Notes under the pieces: model-generated
The model's input: the letters and a program-made list of their open reading frames with translations, nothing else
Databases searched by the model: none
Told to the model about the DNA's origin: nothing
In this document: in pieces, positions 34,661 to 42,650 of the stretch
Layout of the letters: each line of letters opens with the position of its first letter
Position numbering within the stretch: the stretch's first letter is position 1
NCBI GenBank assembly: GCA_945862245.1
Contig: CAMAXN010000020.1
Coordinates: 1-42,878, forward strand
Source of the DNA: Prosthecobacter debontii
GTDB taxonomy: Bacteria > Verrucomicrobiota > Verrucomicrobiia > Verrucomicrobiales > Akkermansiaceae
Reading direction: 5' to 3'
DNA length: 42,878 nucleotides
Made by a program: the position numbers and the translations under genes

Positions 34661-35406
34661 CTCCAGCGGCGGTGGTCGATGACTTGATGAGTTAGGAAAA
34701 GGAAAAAGGTGGTGAGTGAAAGATAATAGATGGCGGCGCGGGAATCGAAAAGACCACTGGCGAAGTAATGGAGATGCCGCTGCGATGAAATATAATGGAA
34801 AAGTCCCGCGCCCGCGAAAGACTCGCCCCAAATAACTGTGACGAACCCGAAGAAATAATGAATCACCAAAATCATAATTGTGACAATGCCGGCGATTATC
34901 TGGCTGGAGGTCATTGATGAGGCAAGGCAGCCGACAGCCGTGAAGGCCGCACCCATCAGGAACAGGATAGAGAAACTCCCAAGAAGCGCACCTTCCGAGT
35001 AGGCGGGCGGAATTTCCGTAAACCATGAGAATGCCTTGAACTGGAGATAGGCGGGGACCCACAGCAATATGTAGAACACCATCGCGGCGATGTATTTCGA
35101 GAGCACCACCTGCCAGGTCCGCACCGGCGCAGTGAGCAGCGTTTCCAAAGTCCCGGAGCGTTCCTCATCGGCGAACAGGCGCATCGTGATCAGCGGGAAG
35201 ATGAACAGAAAATAGAACCAGAACAGCGGCGTGTGGAAGGTGACGTAAACTAGTGAGTCCTTTACCGGCGTGTCACGGAAACCCTTCATCGCGGAAGAAA
35301 GGGAAAGCCCCTGCATCAGCGCAACGAACGCCAGCACCACCCACCCGAAGGGGTTGAGGAAGTAAGTATTGAGTTCCTTTCTGGTAAGGATACGGAGGAC
35401 GCGCAT
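34654..35406 (-). CDS. ABC-2 type permease (GldF-like)
   Basis: This 250-residue protein has six hydrophobic segments and the ABC-2 permease pattern of GldF/NosY-type proteins: the N-terminal RILTRKELNTYFLNPFGWVV, the signature FPLITMRLFADEERSGTLET followed by LLTAPVRTWQVVLSKYIAAM, and C-terminal membrane helices. It would form the membrane channel of an ABC system with the GldG-like protein. The ATP-binding subunit that normally precedes it is absent: the next gene upstream is sufD. Its ATPase must be encoded elsewhere. Confidence 0.88.
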   Translation of the reverse strand: MRVLRILTRKELNTYFLNPFGWVVLAFVALMQGLSLSSAMKGFRDTPVKDSLVYVTFHTPLFWFYFLFIFPLITMRLFADEERSGTLETLLTAPVRTWQVVLSKYIAAMVFYILLWVPAYLQFKAFSWFTEIPPAYSEGALLGSFSILFLMGAAFTAVGCLASSMTSSQIIAGIVTIMILVIHYFFGFVTVIWGESFAGAGLFHYISSQRHLHYFASGLFDSRAAIYYLSLTTFFLFLTHQVIDHRRWRP

Positions 35407-35546
35407 GGAAGGAGAATGGACATACCCGGCGCAAGGTCCAACTCCGAAATGCCATGCAATGGGATATCCGATTGAAGAAACAATGGGGAAACCACCACCG
35501 CCGAATCTAGGGGCAGCTTCAATCGCTTTTTCAAGATCCTACCTGC

Positions 35547-36791
35547 TCACAGAATACGGGAGAACTTCGAGTCGATGAATGAGAGGACGAGGTTCTCGGC
35601 ATCCTCGTTCTCCAGGCGCTTGACCGCGTCAATGGAATACCCGCGGGCAATGAGCTGGCGGGCTTGGACGGGGTCGATGCCGCGGGCTTGGAGGTAAAAG
35701 ATTTCGTCATCGGAAATCTGTGCGGAGGTCGAGCCATGCGAGCATTTCACTTGGTCGGCATTGATTTCTAGGCCAGGCATGGAGTTTGCCTCGCAATCGT
35801 CGGTCATCAGCAGGTTACGGCAGGTCTGGTAGGCATCAGTGTGGTGGGCGTTTTCATCAACGGAAATGAGGCCGGAGAAGACGGTTTTCGAGCGACCATA
35901 TAATGTGTTCTTGTAGAGCAGATTGGAGTAGGCACCTTCGGAAACATGATGCTGGAAGGTGCGCTGGTCATATTCCTGCTCAAGGTGTGGGATGGAGACG
36001 CTGAGCATGTCAGAGTGGGCACCTGGGCCCTCGAGGCGGGACATGGATTCGTTGCGCGCCCATGCCGATCCAGTGTTGAGGATAAAAGTCTTAGAGCGGG
36101 CATCGCGGGCAGTGGTGGTTTCCTTGATCGCGATCAGGCGGGAAACCTCGTTCAAAGCCTGAATGGCAATGTAGTCGATGGCCGAGTTCGGGCCGGCGCT
36201 AATATCATTGTAGGCGATGACTAAGCCGGGTGAGATTTCGTCGGCCGAGCGGAAAATGTCGATAACTCGGACTTTCGCGGATTTCCCGGTGACGATGAGG
36301 CTGTGGGGGAAGACGGTGCCTTTATCGGAAATCCAATGGTGTACTTCGATGGATCCTACGATCTCGGTATTGTCGGGGACGTGGACGAAAAGGCCGTTTT
36401 TCACCGATGCTTCGTGGAGCGCAGAGTATTTCGCGGAACCCAGATGGGTTTCCTGTTTCATGAAATGCGCCTCGACGAGATCGGGATAGGAGACGAGCGC
36501 GTCCGCTAGGGAAAGGCAGATCACGTTTTCCGGGAGCGAGGACTGGGAGTGGATAACCTCGTCGTTGAGAAACACGAACTTGGCAGCGGGTTTCACAAGG
36601 CCGGTGGAGCGTGCGATGAGTTCAGTGTGATCAGGCGATTTTGCCTCGCCAGAGAGATTGGAGAAATCAAGCTGCTTGATATTCGAGAAACGCCAAAGGA
36701 CGTCGTTGCGCTTCGGGTCGGGGATGGATTCGTAGCGGGCTTTCGCGAGCTCTTGACGAGTAGTGAACCAGGCGGGGAGTGTGGTGGTCAT
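35547..36791 (-). CDS. sufD: Fe-S cluster assembly protein SufD
   Basis: SufD is part of the SufBC2D scaffold for Fe-S clusters. The 414-residue protein has the parallel beta-helix core of the SufB/D family, with IEVHHWISDKGTVFPHSLIV and GAHSDMLSVSIPHLEQEYDQ. It ends in the family's C-terminal block: CEANSMPGLEINADQVKCSH, GSTSAQISDDEIFYLQARGI, DPVQARQLIARGYSIDAV. It is the last of the fur-sufC-sufB-sufD series on the minus strand. A 156-base gap separates it from sufB; no gene or clear promoter is seen in that gap. Confidence 0.9.
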   Translation of the reverse strand: MTTTLPAWFTTRQELAKARYESIPDPKRNDVLWRFSNIKQLDFSNLSGEAKSPDHTELIARSTGLVKPAAKFVFLNDEVIHSQSSLPENVICLSLADALVSYPDLVEAHFMKQETHLGSAKYSALHEASVKNGLFVHVPDNTEIVGSIEVHHWISDKGTVFPHSLIVTGKSAKVRVIDIFRSADEISPGLVIAYNDISAGPNSAIDYIAIQALNEVSRLIAIKETTTARDARSKTFILNTGSAWARNESMSRLEGPGAHSDMLSVSIPHLEQEYDQRTFQHHVSEGAYSNLLYKNTLYGRSKTVFSGLISVDENAHHTDAYQTCRNLLMTDDCEANSMPGLEINADQVKCSHGSTSAQISDDEIFYLQARGIDPVQARQLIARGYSIDAVKRLENEDAENLVLSFIDSKFSRIL

Positions 36792-36947
36792 GGGAAGTTT
36801 GTTAGTTGAAAGGGTTCAATTTTCAGCAAAGTTTTTTTCTTCTGATGTCTGCTGGTTTTCTTGCGTCCAGCCTCAAATGAGCTCTTCAGGAACATGCCCG
36901 AATTGATCTATGAAGCATGAACAATGTAACCTAGCAAACTTTCCGAA

Positions 36948-38390
36948 TTAGCCGACCGAGCCTTCCATCTCAAGGTCGATGAGGCGTTTCAGCTCGACGG
37001 AGTATTCCATGGGGAATTCGCGTACGAGGTCGTTGATGAAGCCGTTGACTGCGAGGGACATCGCCTGGCCTTCATTGAGGCCACGCTGGCGCATGTAGAA
37101 CAGCATTTCCTCGGAGACTTGGGAGACGCTGGCCTCGTGCTGGGTGGCGTGGCGGTTGCCTTTGACGGTGATGGCGGGGTAGGTGTCGGTACGGGAGTGG
37201 CTGTTTATGAGTAGCGCGTCGCACTCTGTATTATTTTTGCAGCCTTTGAGGTGCTTGGGAATATGGACTTGGCCGCGATAGGTAGCGCGGCCTTGGCCGA
37301 CGGAGATCGATTTGGAAACGACGTTCGAGGTGGTGTTGTTGGCGGCATGGATCATTTTCGCGCCGGTGTCTTGGTGCTGGCCGGTGTTGGCGAGGGCAAT
37401 GGAGATTACCTCGCCGCGGGCGCGCTCGCCTTTCATGATCACACCCGGATATTTCATGGTGAGGCGGGAGCCGATGTTGCAGTCGATCCAGCGCACTTCC
37501 GCATCTTCCATGGCGAGGCCTCGCTTGGTGACAAGGTTGAAAACGTTGCTGCTCCAGTTTTGAACCGTGACGTATTGGATCTTCGCACCTTTCAAGGCTA
37601 CCAGCTCCACTACCGCAGAATGGAGTGTCGCGGTCTCGAATTTAGGGGCGGTACAACCCTCCATATACATCACCTCGGAGCCTTCGTCAGCGATGATTAG
37701 GGTGCGCTCGAACTGGCCGAAGGATTCTGAATTGATGCGGAAATACGCCTGCAGCGGCTGCTTGAGCTTCACGCCCTTGGGGATGTAGATGAAGGATCCA
37801 CCGGAAAACACTGCGCTGTTGAGTGCGGAATACTTGTTATCGCCGGTAGGGATGACTTTTCCAAACCATGGGCGAAAAATTTCCTCGTGCTCTTTGAGTC
37901 CATGCGCGGAGGTGACGAAGATTACGCCTTGTTTAGAGAGCTCCTCCTTGACGTTGGAGTAGGCGGCCTCGGAGTCGAACTGCGCTTCGACCCCTGCTAG
38001 GAATGCCCGTTCCTGCTGCGGTATACCCAGGCGCTCGAAGGTTTCGAGGACATCGGCGGGAACGTCGGCCCATGAACGCTTCGGCTTTTCCCCATCGGAG
38101 AGGTAGAAGCGAATTTTATCGTAGTCGATGTTTTCAAGATCCTTGGTCGCCCAGTTCGTGGGGGTTGGCTTGCTTTCGAACACGGCGAGCGCCTTATGAC
38201 GGAATTCACGGACCCAATCGGGATCCTGCTTCACGTCGCAGATGTAATCAACCGTGGCGGAGGAAAGCCCCCAGCCGGCGTCGAACTTGTTGCGCTCTGG
38301 GAAGGTGAAATCACCCTTGGTGCGGTCGATGTTAATCGCGTCGTGCGTTTCCTCGTCGAGGAGGGCGGTGGCTGTGTCTTCTGTAAACAT
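36948..38390 (-). CDS. sufB: Fe-S cluster assembly protein SufB
   Basis: SufB is the main scaffold on which Fe-S clusters are built. The 480-residue protein has [40 protein letters not shown], the [20 protein letters not shown] block with its conserved Cys, and the C-terminal [20 protein letters not shown] and [20 protein letters not shown] blocks. I start it at ATG 38390; the frame extends 24 codons upstream, but only through repeat-derived sequence. It lies between sufC and sufD. Confidence 0.95.
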   Translation of the reverse strand: MFTEDTATALLDEETHDAINIDRTKGDFTFPERNKFDAGWGLSSATVDYICDVKQDPDWVREFRHKALAVFESKPTPTNWATKDLENIDYDKIRFYLSDGEKPKRSWADVPADVLETFERLGIPQQERAFLAGVEAQFDSEAAYSNVKEELSKQGVIFVTSAHGLKEHEEIFRPWFGKVIPTGDNKYSALNSAVFSGGSFIYIPKGVKLKQPLQAYFRINSESFGQFERTLIIADEGSEVMYMEGCTAPKFETATLHSAVVELVALKGAKIQYVTVQNWSSNVFNLVTKRGLAMEDAEVRWIDCNIGSRLTMKYPGVIMKGERARGEVISIALANTGQHQDTGAKMIHAANNTTSNVVSKSISVGQGRATYRGQVHIPKHLKGCKNNTECDALLINSHSRTDTYPAITVKGNRHATQHEASVSQVSEEMLFYMRQRGLNEGQAMSLAVNGFINDLVREFPMEYSVELKRLIDLEMEGSVG

Positions 38391-38400
38391 AGAGTGAAAA

Positions 38401-38433
38401 ATTGAGATTGGAAATTCGAGATTTGGGAATTTA
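38401..38433. repeat. Seven-base repeat array between sufB and sufC
   Basis: The sequence reads TTGAGAT, TTGGAAA, TTCGAGA, TTTGGGAA, TTTA and overlaps the sufC stop codon (complement of 38431-38433). It is more degenerate than the arrays at 32893-32987. Confidence 0.6.
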
Positions 38434-39183
38434 GGCGAATGCGGGTTCCTTGAGGAAGTCATAGCCTTTTTCTTCCAGTTCCAGCGCCAGTTCAGGGCCG
38501 CCGGATTTCACGATATAGCCCTCAGCCATGACGTGGACGTGGTCAGGCTTGATGTAGTCGAGCAGGCGCTGGTAGTGGGTGATAAGGAGCATTCCGCGTT
38601 TCGGCGAGCGCATGGCGTTAACTCCTTTGGCGACGATTTTGAGTGCATCAATGTCGAGGCCGGAATCCGTCTCGTCGAGAATGCAATACTTCGGCTCAAG
38701 CATGATCATCTGGAGGATTTCGTTGCGCTTTTTCTCGCCGCCAGAGAAGCCCTCGTTGACGGCGCGGGCGGTGAACTTGCGGTCCATTTCCAGAAGATCC
38801 ATCTGGGCGTAGAGGTGCTTATAGTAGGCGACGGCATCGATTTCCTCTCCTTTGGGCAGGCGAGCTTGGAGTGCGGCGCGGATGAAGTTCGCGTTGGAAA
38901 CGCCGGGGACTTCGTTGGGATATTGGAAGGCTAGGAAAATGCCGGCGCGGGAACGAGCGTCGATCGACATTTCGGAAATATCCTGCCCGTCGAGGGTGAT
39001 ACTTCCCGCAGTGGGAATGTATGCTTCGTGACCGGCGATGACTTTCGACAGGGTCGATTTGCCGGAGCCGTTCGGGCCCATGATGGCGTGGATTTCGCCG
39101 GCGGGAATTTCAAGGGTTACCCCTTTGAGGATTTCGGTGCCGTTTTCGAGGGTTGCGTGGAGGTTGGTGATTTGGAGGCTCAT
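38431..39183 (-). CDS. sufC: Fe-S cluster assembly ATPase SufC
   Basis: SufC is the ABC-type ATPase of the SufBCD complex. The 250-residue protein has Walker A ([20 protein letters not shown]), the Q-loop region [14 protein letters not shown], the [14 protein letters not shown] signature, Walker B ([20 protein letters not shown]) and the H-loop ([13 protein letters not shown]). All motifs are intact and length is typical. Upstream lies a repeat-rich gap of 105 bases and then the Fur-family gene, all on the minus strand. Confidence 0.96.
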   Translation of the reverse strand: MSLQITNLHATLENGTEILKGVTLEIPAGEIHAIMGPNGSGKSTLSKVIAGHEAYIPTAGSITLDGQDISEMSIDARSRAGIFLAFQYPNEVPGVSNANFIRAALQARLPKGEEIDAVAYYKHLYAQMDLLEMDRKFTARAVNEGFSGGEKKRNEILQMIMLEPKYCILDETDSGLDIDALKIVAKGVNAMRSPKRGMLLITHYQRLLDYIKPDHVHVMAEGYIVKSGGPELALELEEKGYDFLKEPAFA

Positions 39184-39204
39184 GTTGGAAGTAGATAAAG
39201 ATTT

Positions 39205-39289
39205 TCACCGCAGGCGCAGAGGTCACAGAGGGTCGCAGAGCTGGGCTTCCGGGTTCTTTTTGAAGTTTAGAGTTTAAAATTTAAAGTTT
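39205..39289. repeat. Adjacent nine-base and seven-base repeats between sufC and fur-like gene
   Basis: A nine-base type array (CGCAGAGGT, CACAGAGGGT, CGCAGAG; 39210-39240) is followed by a seven-base array (TTGAAGT, TTAGAGT, TTAAAAT, TTAAAGT, TTCA; 39258-39289). The second array abuts the stop codon of the Fur-like gene. No gene is present in this gap. Confidence 0.7.
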
Positions 39290-39714
39290 CAGGCGAGTTG
39301 GCCGCGGAGGGTGATTTCGATGTCTTTAATCACGGTGTGGGGAGGGAGGTCGAGGATGTCGGTGAGAGTGATGCCGGGCTTGAATTTTACGTCGTGAATC
39401 GTGCCGGTCGTTTCATCGTGGAAGTGACCATGCTCGTCTAGGTTCGAGCAATAGCGGGAGGGCTCGCGGTCGAAGTTAACTTGGCGGATCACGTTGTGTT
39501 GCACGAGCGCTTCGAGGCAGTTGTAAACGGTCGCGAGGGAAATATTGGGCAGCGCCTCCTTGATGCGGATAAAGACATCATTGGCGGTGGGATGGGAGCG
39601 CTCGCCCATCAGAAAGCGATAAACTTCCTGACGCTGACGGGTCATGCGGAGTCCGTTGATCTCCTCATGAATCTCCGTGGTTCGAGGTTGAGTTGGTTGG
39701 ATTTTCATTTCCAT
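39289..39714 (-). CDS. Fur/PerR-family transcriptional regulator lacking CxxC zinc motifs
   Basis: This 141-residue protein has the Fur-family winged helix (GLRMTRQRQEVYRFLMGERS, then HPTANDVFIRIKEALPNISL and ATVYNCLEALVQHNVIRQVN) and the start of the dimerisation domain (EPSRYCSNLDEHGHFHDETT, GTIHDVKFKPG). The two CxxC pairs that hold structural zinc in most Fur/PerR proteins are absent: the first is replaced by ETTG and there is none near the C-terminus. His/Asp/Glu residues for a regulatory metal site remain (HGHFHDE). It lies directly upstream of sufCBD on the same strand, so control of Fe-S assembly by iron or peroxide is a reasonable inference. Confidence 0.88.
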   Translation of the reverse strand: MEMKIQPTQPRTTEIHEEINGLRMTRQRQEVYRFLMGERSHPTANDVFIRIKEALPNISLATVYNCLEALVQHNVIRQVNFDREPSRYCSNLDEHGHFHDETTGTIHDVKFKPGITLTDILDLPPHTVIKDIEITLRGQLA

Positions 39715-39720
39715 ATTAAA

Positions 39721-39768
39721 TTAGAATCATTCCTAATTAGATCAAGAACTATTCTAATTATTATAGAA
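39721..39768. promoter_or_regulatory. Possible Fur/PerR-type operators upstream of the fur-suf series
   Basis: Two AT-rich imperfect palindromes lie just upstream of the Fur-like gene: TTAGAATCATTCCTAA (39721-39736) and TTCTAATTATTATAGAA (39752-39768, arms TTCTA/TAGAA). They resemble Fur/PerR boxes in composition and length. Autoregulation by the Fur-like protein is inferred from position only. Confidence 0.4.
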
Positions 39769-39902
39769 ACTCCTTCATCAGCAGCGATTTTCACGATATT
39801 CAAGAGTTTTCGAAATTCATCCAAAAAATCCTTGCAAGCCAGGATGCTTTGTGATGAATTCCCCGCCCGCCCGCTGGCGGATAAACATTTCCCCATACGG
39901 CC

Positions 39903-40214
39903 ATGGCCTACGCAGTAATCAAAACAGGCGGTAAACAATACCGCGTCCAAGAAGGCGACACACTCGACGTCGAGAAACTCGATGCCGCTGTCGATTCCGA
40001 AATCACTTTCAGCGAGGTTTTGCTCCGCGGCGAAGGCGAAAACGTCATAATCGGTGCACCGTTCATTGAAGGTGGCAAAGTGACAGCAAAAGTCATCGAT
40101 CAGTTTCGTGACGTGAAGGGCATTGCCTTCAAGTTTAAACGCCGCAAGGGCTTCCACAAGACCAAGGGTTTCCGTCGTCACCTGACGAAGCTGGAGATCA
40201 CCTCCATCGCATAA
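39903..40214 (+). CDS. rplU: 50S ribosomal protein L21
   Basis: This 103-residue protein has the L21 pattern: YAVIKTGGKQYRVQEGDTLD at the start, VLLRGEGENVIIGAPFIEGG in the middle, and the FKRRKGFHKTKGFRRHLTKL RNA-binding end. It is followed 21 bases later by rpmA, the usual bacterial pairing. It is divergent from the Fur-like gene. Confidence 0.97.
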   Translation: MAYAVIKTGGKQYRVQEGDTLDVEKLDAAVDSEITFSEVLLRGEGENVIIGAPFIEGGKVTAKVIDQFRDVKGIAFKFKRRKGFHKTKGFRRHLTKLEITSIA

Positions 40215-40235
40215 CTCCCTAACCACCCCAATTCC

Positions 40236-40487
40236 ATGGCTCATAAAAAAGGACAAGGCTCCGTCAAGAACGGACGCGACTCACGCAGCAACCGCCTCGG
40301 GGTGAAGAAATACGGCGGTCAAGCCGTTATCGCCGGCAATATCATCATCCGCCAGCGCGGCACCAAGGTTCATCCTGGGGTTAATGTCGGCTGTGGCAAG
40401 GATCACACTTTATTCGCCCTCACCGATGGTACTGTGAAATTCGACCGCGAAGGTGGACGGGTAAACGTTGTGGCAATCGCTAATTGA
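40236..40487 (+). CDS. rpmA: 50S ribosomal protein L27
   Basis: This 83-residue protein begins [20 protein letters not shown], the flexible N-terminal arm that reaches the peptidyl-transferase centre. It continues with [20 protein letters not shown] and [20 protein letters not shown]. The arm lacks the pre-cleaved extension seen in Firmicutes. No obgE gene follows, unlike in many genomes. Confidence 0.97.
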   Translation: MAHKKGQGSVKNGRDSRSNRLGVKKYGGQAVIAGNIIIRQRGTKVHPGVNVGCGKDHTLFALTDGTVKFDREGGRVNVVAIAN

Positions 40488-40515
40488 GTTTCAGCTCGAT
40501 CAACTATTTTTCAAG

Positions 40516-40545
40516 AAGCCTCCGGACAACTCCGGAGGCTTTTTT
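40516..40545 (+). terminator. Rho-independent terminator of rplU-rpmA
   Basis: An 11-base perfect stem, AAGCCTCCGGA (40516-40526) and TCCGGAGGCTT (40531-40541), with a four-base loop CAAC and a T-run to 40545. It lies about 30 bases after the rpmA stop and directly against the stop of the convergent DUF2452 gene. Confidence 0.93.
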
Positions 40546-40954
40546 AATGAAACGGGCTGCCGAACATATCGCGCGGATCAATCTCGGAGGAGGTTTCTTC
40601 CATTTTCCATTGCCGATCGACGTTTAGGCGCACGGTGGCAAGATGCTTGTGACTCCATTCCTTGGGGCCTATCATTGAGAGCAGCTTCCGACCGCGAACC
40701 TCGTAGAGGTGATAGACCTGACCGACGATGGGTTCGAAATTAATATCTGCTTCGTAGATGAGCTTGTTCCAGTTGAAATGATCGATGGCGGCGAGGTATT
40801 CCTCTCGGATCTCGGTAAGCTTCTGCTGCAGCTCCCTTTCCACCTCGGAGATGCCACGCGACTTAAAAGAACTTAGATCATTGGGTATGATCTTCGGGCT
40901 TAGAGTTGATACGGGATACGGCATGAATGCCCTTGAGACGGTTCCTTCTGACAT
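40544..40954 (-). CDS. DUF2452-domain protein of unknown function
   Basis: This 136-residue protein has PYPVSTLSPKIIPNDLSSFK at the N-terminus, a helical Glu/Gln-rich middle (EVERELQQKLTEIREEYLAA) and the segment VGQVYHLYEVRGRKLLSMIG, then PKEWSHKHLATVRLNVDRQW. The last two blocks are the recognisable part of DUF2452. Function is unknown. The gene starts at ATG 40954, only 17 bases from the left end of an IS4-type remnant, so its native promoter may have been displaced by the insertion. Confidence 0.7.
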   Translation of the reverse strand: MSEGTVSRAFMPYPVSTLSPKIIPNDLSSFKSRGISEVERELQQKLTEIREEYLAAIDHFNWNKLIYEADINFEPIVGQVYHLYEVRGRKLLSMIGPKEWSHKHLATVRLNVDRQWKMEETSSEIDPRDMFGSPFH

Positions 40955-40971
40955 GATTAATAAAATTTTCC

Positions 40972-41597
40972 CACAGCCATCCCATAGACCGTGATTTTTT
41001 TAGGGTGGCTGGCGGGCGATCCCACTCAGGATCGCCCGGATGACTAATCACACACCAGCTAGGGAGAAGTTGCCCGTCCTCACCCAGCTTTGCAAGCTGA
41101 TCCCTTCCCATCTCACCGCCAGCCTCGCAAAGAAGCACGGCATCGATAAACAGGCGCGCACCTTTTCCGCGTGGAGCCATGTCGTCAGCCTGCTCTTCGC
41201 CCAGCTCACCCAATGGGCCACCTCCAGCGTCGGCGAACTCTATCAGGCGCGGTGGGGCATCGAGGTGTTTTTCAAGCAGTTGAAGCAAAGCCTCCAGATT
41301 TGCGACTTCCTCGGCCACAGCAAAGAGGCGATCAGCTGGCAGCTCTGGGCCGTGCTGTTACTCTACGTGCTGATGCGCTGGCAAGGCCAGACGGCGGGCT
41401 GGCGGTTGCGAAGTTGCTGCGAAGACACGTATCTGCTGGGCTTTTCGCCATAAAGCCATGGGACAGAACATGGCATCAATCCCAGCGAATCCGACGAAAC
41501 CGTAATCAGTCAAATAACAGAATCGCCAACCAAGCCCTCAATCCCCCATGCTAACAGCATCACCACTCGCCATTTAGGCGGCTATCGGATGACTGTG
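40972..41597. mobile_element. Internally deleted IS4-type insertion element with intact ends
   Basis: Imperfect terminal inverted repeats define the element: CACAGCCATCCCATAG at 40972-40987 and, inverted at 41582-41597, CACAGTCATCCGATAG (two mismatches in 16). AAATTTTC occurs directly outside or within one base of each end, as a possible target duplication. Inside is a shortened transposase frame. Complete elements of this kind are around 1.3-1.6 kb, so about half or more is missing. The structure suggests a non-autonomous derivative. An internal perfect hairpin, GGGCGATCC/GGATCGCCC (41014-41037), precedes the frame. Confidence 0.8.
41040..41453 (+). pseudogene. IS4-family transposase with internal deletion
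   Basis: The 137-residue frame joins two distant parts of an IS4-type transposase. The N-terminal part (PVLTQLCKLIPSHLTASLAK, then FSAWSHVVSLLFAQLTQ) is the DUF4372 domain that opens these proteins. From about residue 62 it jumps to the C-terminal part (VGELYQARWGIEVFFKQLKQ, then SLQICDFLGHSKEAISWQLW), which carries the Y-(2)-R-(3)-E-(6)-K signature with the last catalytic Glu. The first two catalytic Asp residues and the intervening core (roughly 200 residues or more) are gone, without loss of frame. It cannot be an active transposase. Confidence 0.85.
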
Positions 41598-41633
41598 AAA
41601 TTTTCTCATTGCTCTGCTAGAAAAGCCTCAGCT

Positions 41634-41669
41634 GCAAAAAAACCGAGCGACCCGAAAGCCGCTCGGTTT
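41634..41669 (-). terminator. Terminator of the pilin-like gene
   Basis: AAACCGAGCG (41640-41649) and CGCTCGGTTT (41660-41669) form a ten-base perfect stem over a ten-base loop. On the minus strand the stem is followed by a T-run (the A-run at 41634-41642). It lies 24 bases beyond the stop codon of the pilin-like gene. Confidence 0.88.
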
Positions 41670-41692
41670 GAATCAAATAATAAAGAAGAACC

Positions 41693-42403
41693 TTACGGTT
41701 TCAAGGGAGCCTTTAAACTAGGCACTGTCGAGCCCCAGACATCGTTAGTAGAAGCCAGCAAAGACACGCCGCCGACAATGGCATCACCGGTGGTAGATCC
41801 GGCAGCAACACGAATGTTTACAGAAGCCGCGCTGTTATCAATGCGCAGGATTACAGCTTTCCTATCGAAGGGGTCTGCATCAAACTTACCTGCCAATGTT
41901 GGGGATATTGGAGTTACACAAATGGCGCGTGCTGGATTTCCGGCGGAGCTCATGCCTTCATTTCCATCGGTAATATAGGCATAGCCAACTTCACCAGCTG
42001 CCAAAGCATCTGAATTCGTTCTAATCTTTCCATCAGGCTTCTTAGTGCCCTTGGCCTTCGCATAAAACATTTGCTCGGATTGAGTGAGTCCAGCCTGCAT
42101 AAGTTGTTTGAAGTAACCGTTCGAGTTTGCACCGGCCTCGCCCTTTATCACTTCATCTGGGAAACTTTCATTCAACTGAGCCAACGTAAGTGCGCCTGGG
42201 TAGGATCCGTAGTCGTTATCGAACTCAAGCATAGCAAGACCAATCTGTTTTGCATTGGAAATTGCCTCAGTTTGGTCGGCTTTTTTGCGTTGGCGGATCA
42301 CCATGGGAGCGGTAAGTCCGGCGAGTGATGCGATGATCACGATCACGACAAGAAGCTCCACCAGGGTGAAGCCGCGTTTTTTTGATTGTAGGTTGGTTAT
42401 CAT
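41693..42403 (-). CDS. Type IV pilin / type II secretion pseudopilin-like protein
   Basis: This 236-residue protein has a class III leader: a short basic N-terminus (MITNLQSKKRG), cleavage before FTLVELLVVIVIIASLAGLT with the conserved Glu at position +5, then a hydrophobic helix and a soluble domain. The region after the helix (AISNAKQIGLAMLEFDNDYG, then SYPG) is typical of the abundant prepilin-like proteins of PVC-group bacteria. They are often scattered singly outside pilus operons, as here. A strong terminator follows, and a 14-base palindrome lies 23 bases before the ATG. Confidence 0.88.
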   Translation of the reverse strand: MITNLQSKKRGFTLVELLVVIVIIASLAGLTAPMVIRQRKKADQTEAISNAKQIGLAMLEFDNDYGSYPGALTLAQLNESFPDEVIKGEAGANSNGYFKQLMQAGLTQSEQMFYAKAKGTKKPDGKIRTNSDALAAGEVGYAYITDGNEGMSSAGNPARAICVTPISPTLAGKFDADPFDRKAVILRIDNSAASVNIRVAAGSTTGDAIVGGVSLLASTNDVWGSTVPSLKAPLKP

Positions 42404-42426
42404 GGTTTTGTATTATTAATTATGTT

Positions 42427-42440
42427 AGGGTAATTACCCT
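42427..42440. promoter_or_regulatory. Perfect 14-base palindrome upstream of the pilin-like gene
   Basis: AGGGTAATTACCCT is a perfect palindrome in the AT-rich 247-base gap between two divergent genes. Its position, 23 bases before the pilin ATG, would suit an operator or a leader hairpin. The rest of the gap (42441-42650) shows no other clear gene. Confidence 0.45.
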
Positions 42441-42650
42441 GTTTTGATACCTAGAACGTTTTGTATTCTTCTTGGGAAACAAAATTAGAATTTGTATTGT
42501 CCGATGCAAGTAATTTCTGCGTTGCTCACAAAAAAATTCAAAGGATATGAAAGGACTAACGACTTGCAGAGCGAGGACTGAATAGAGATCAACAGCGGGG
42601 AGAATCCTTGCCGATGCAGGCTTGCGGAAGGGCTGGCAGGGTGGTTTCCT

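Noticed and set aside
38391..38462. N-terminal extension of sufB
   Set aside because: It translates the seven-base array and overlaps the sufC end; SufB begins at ATG 38390.
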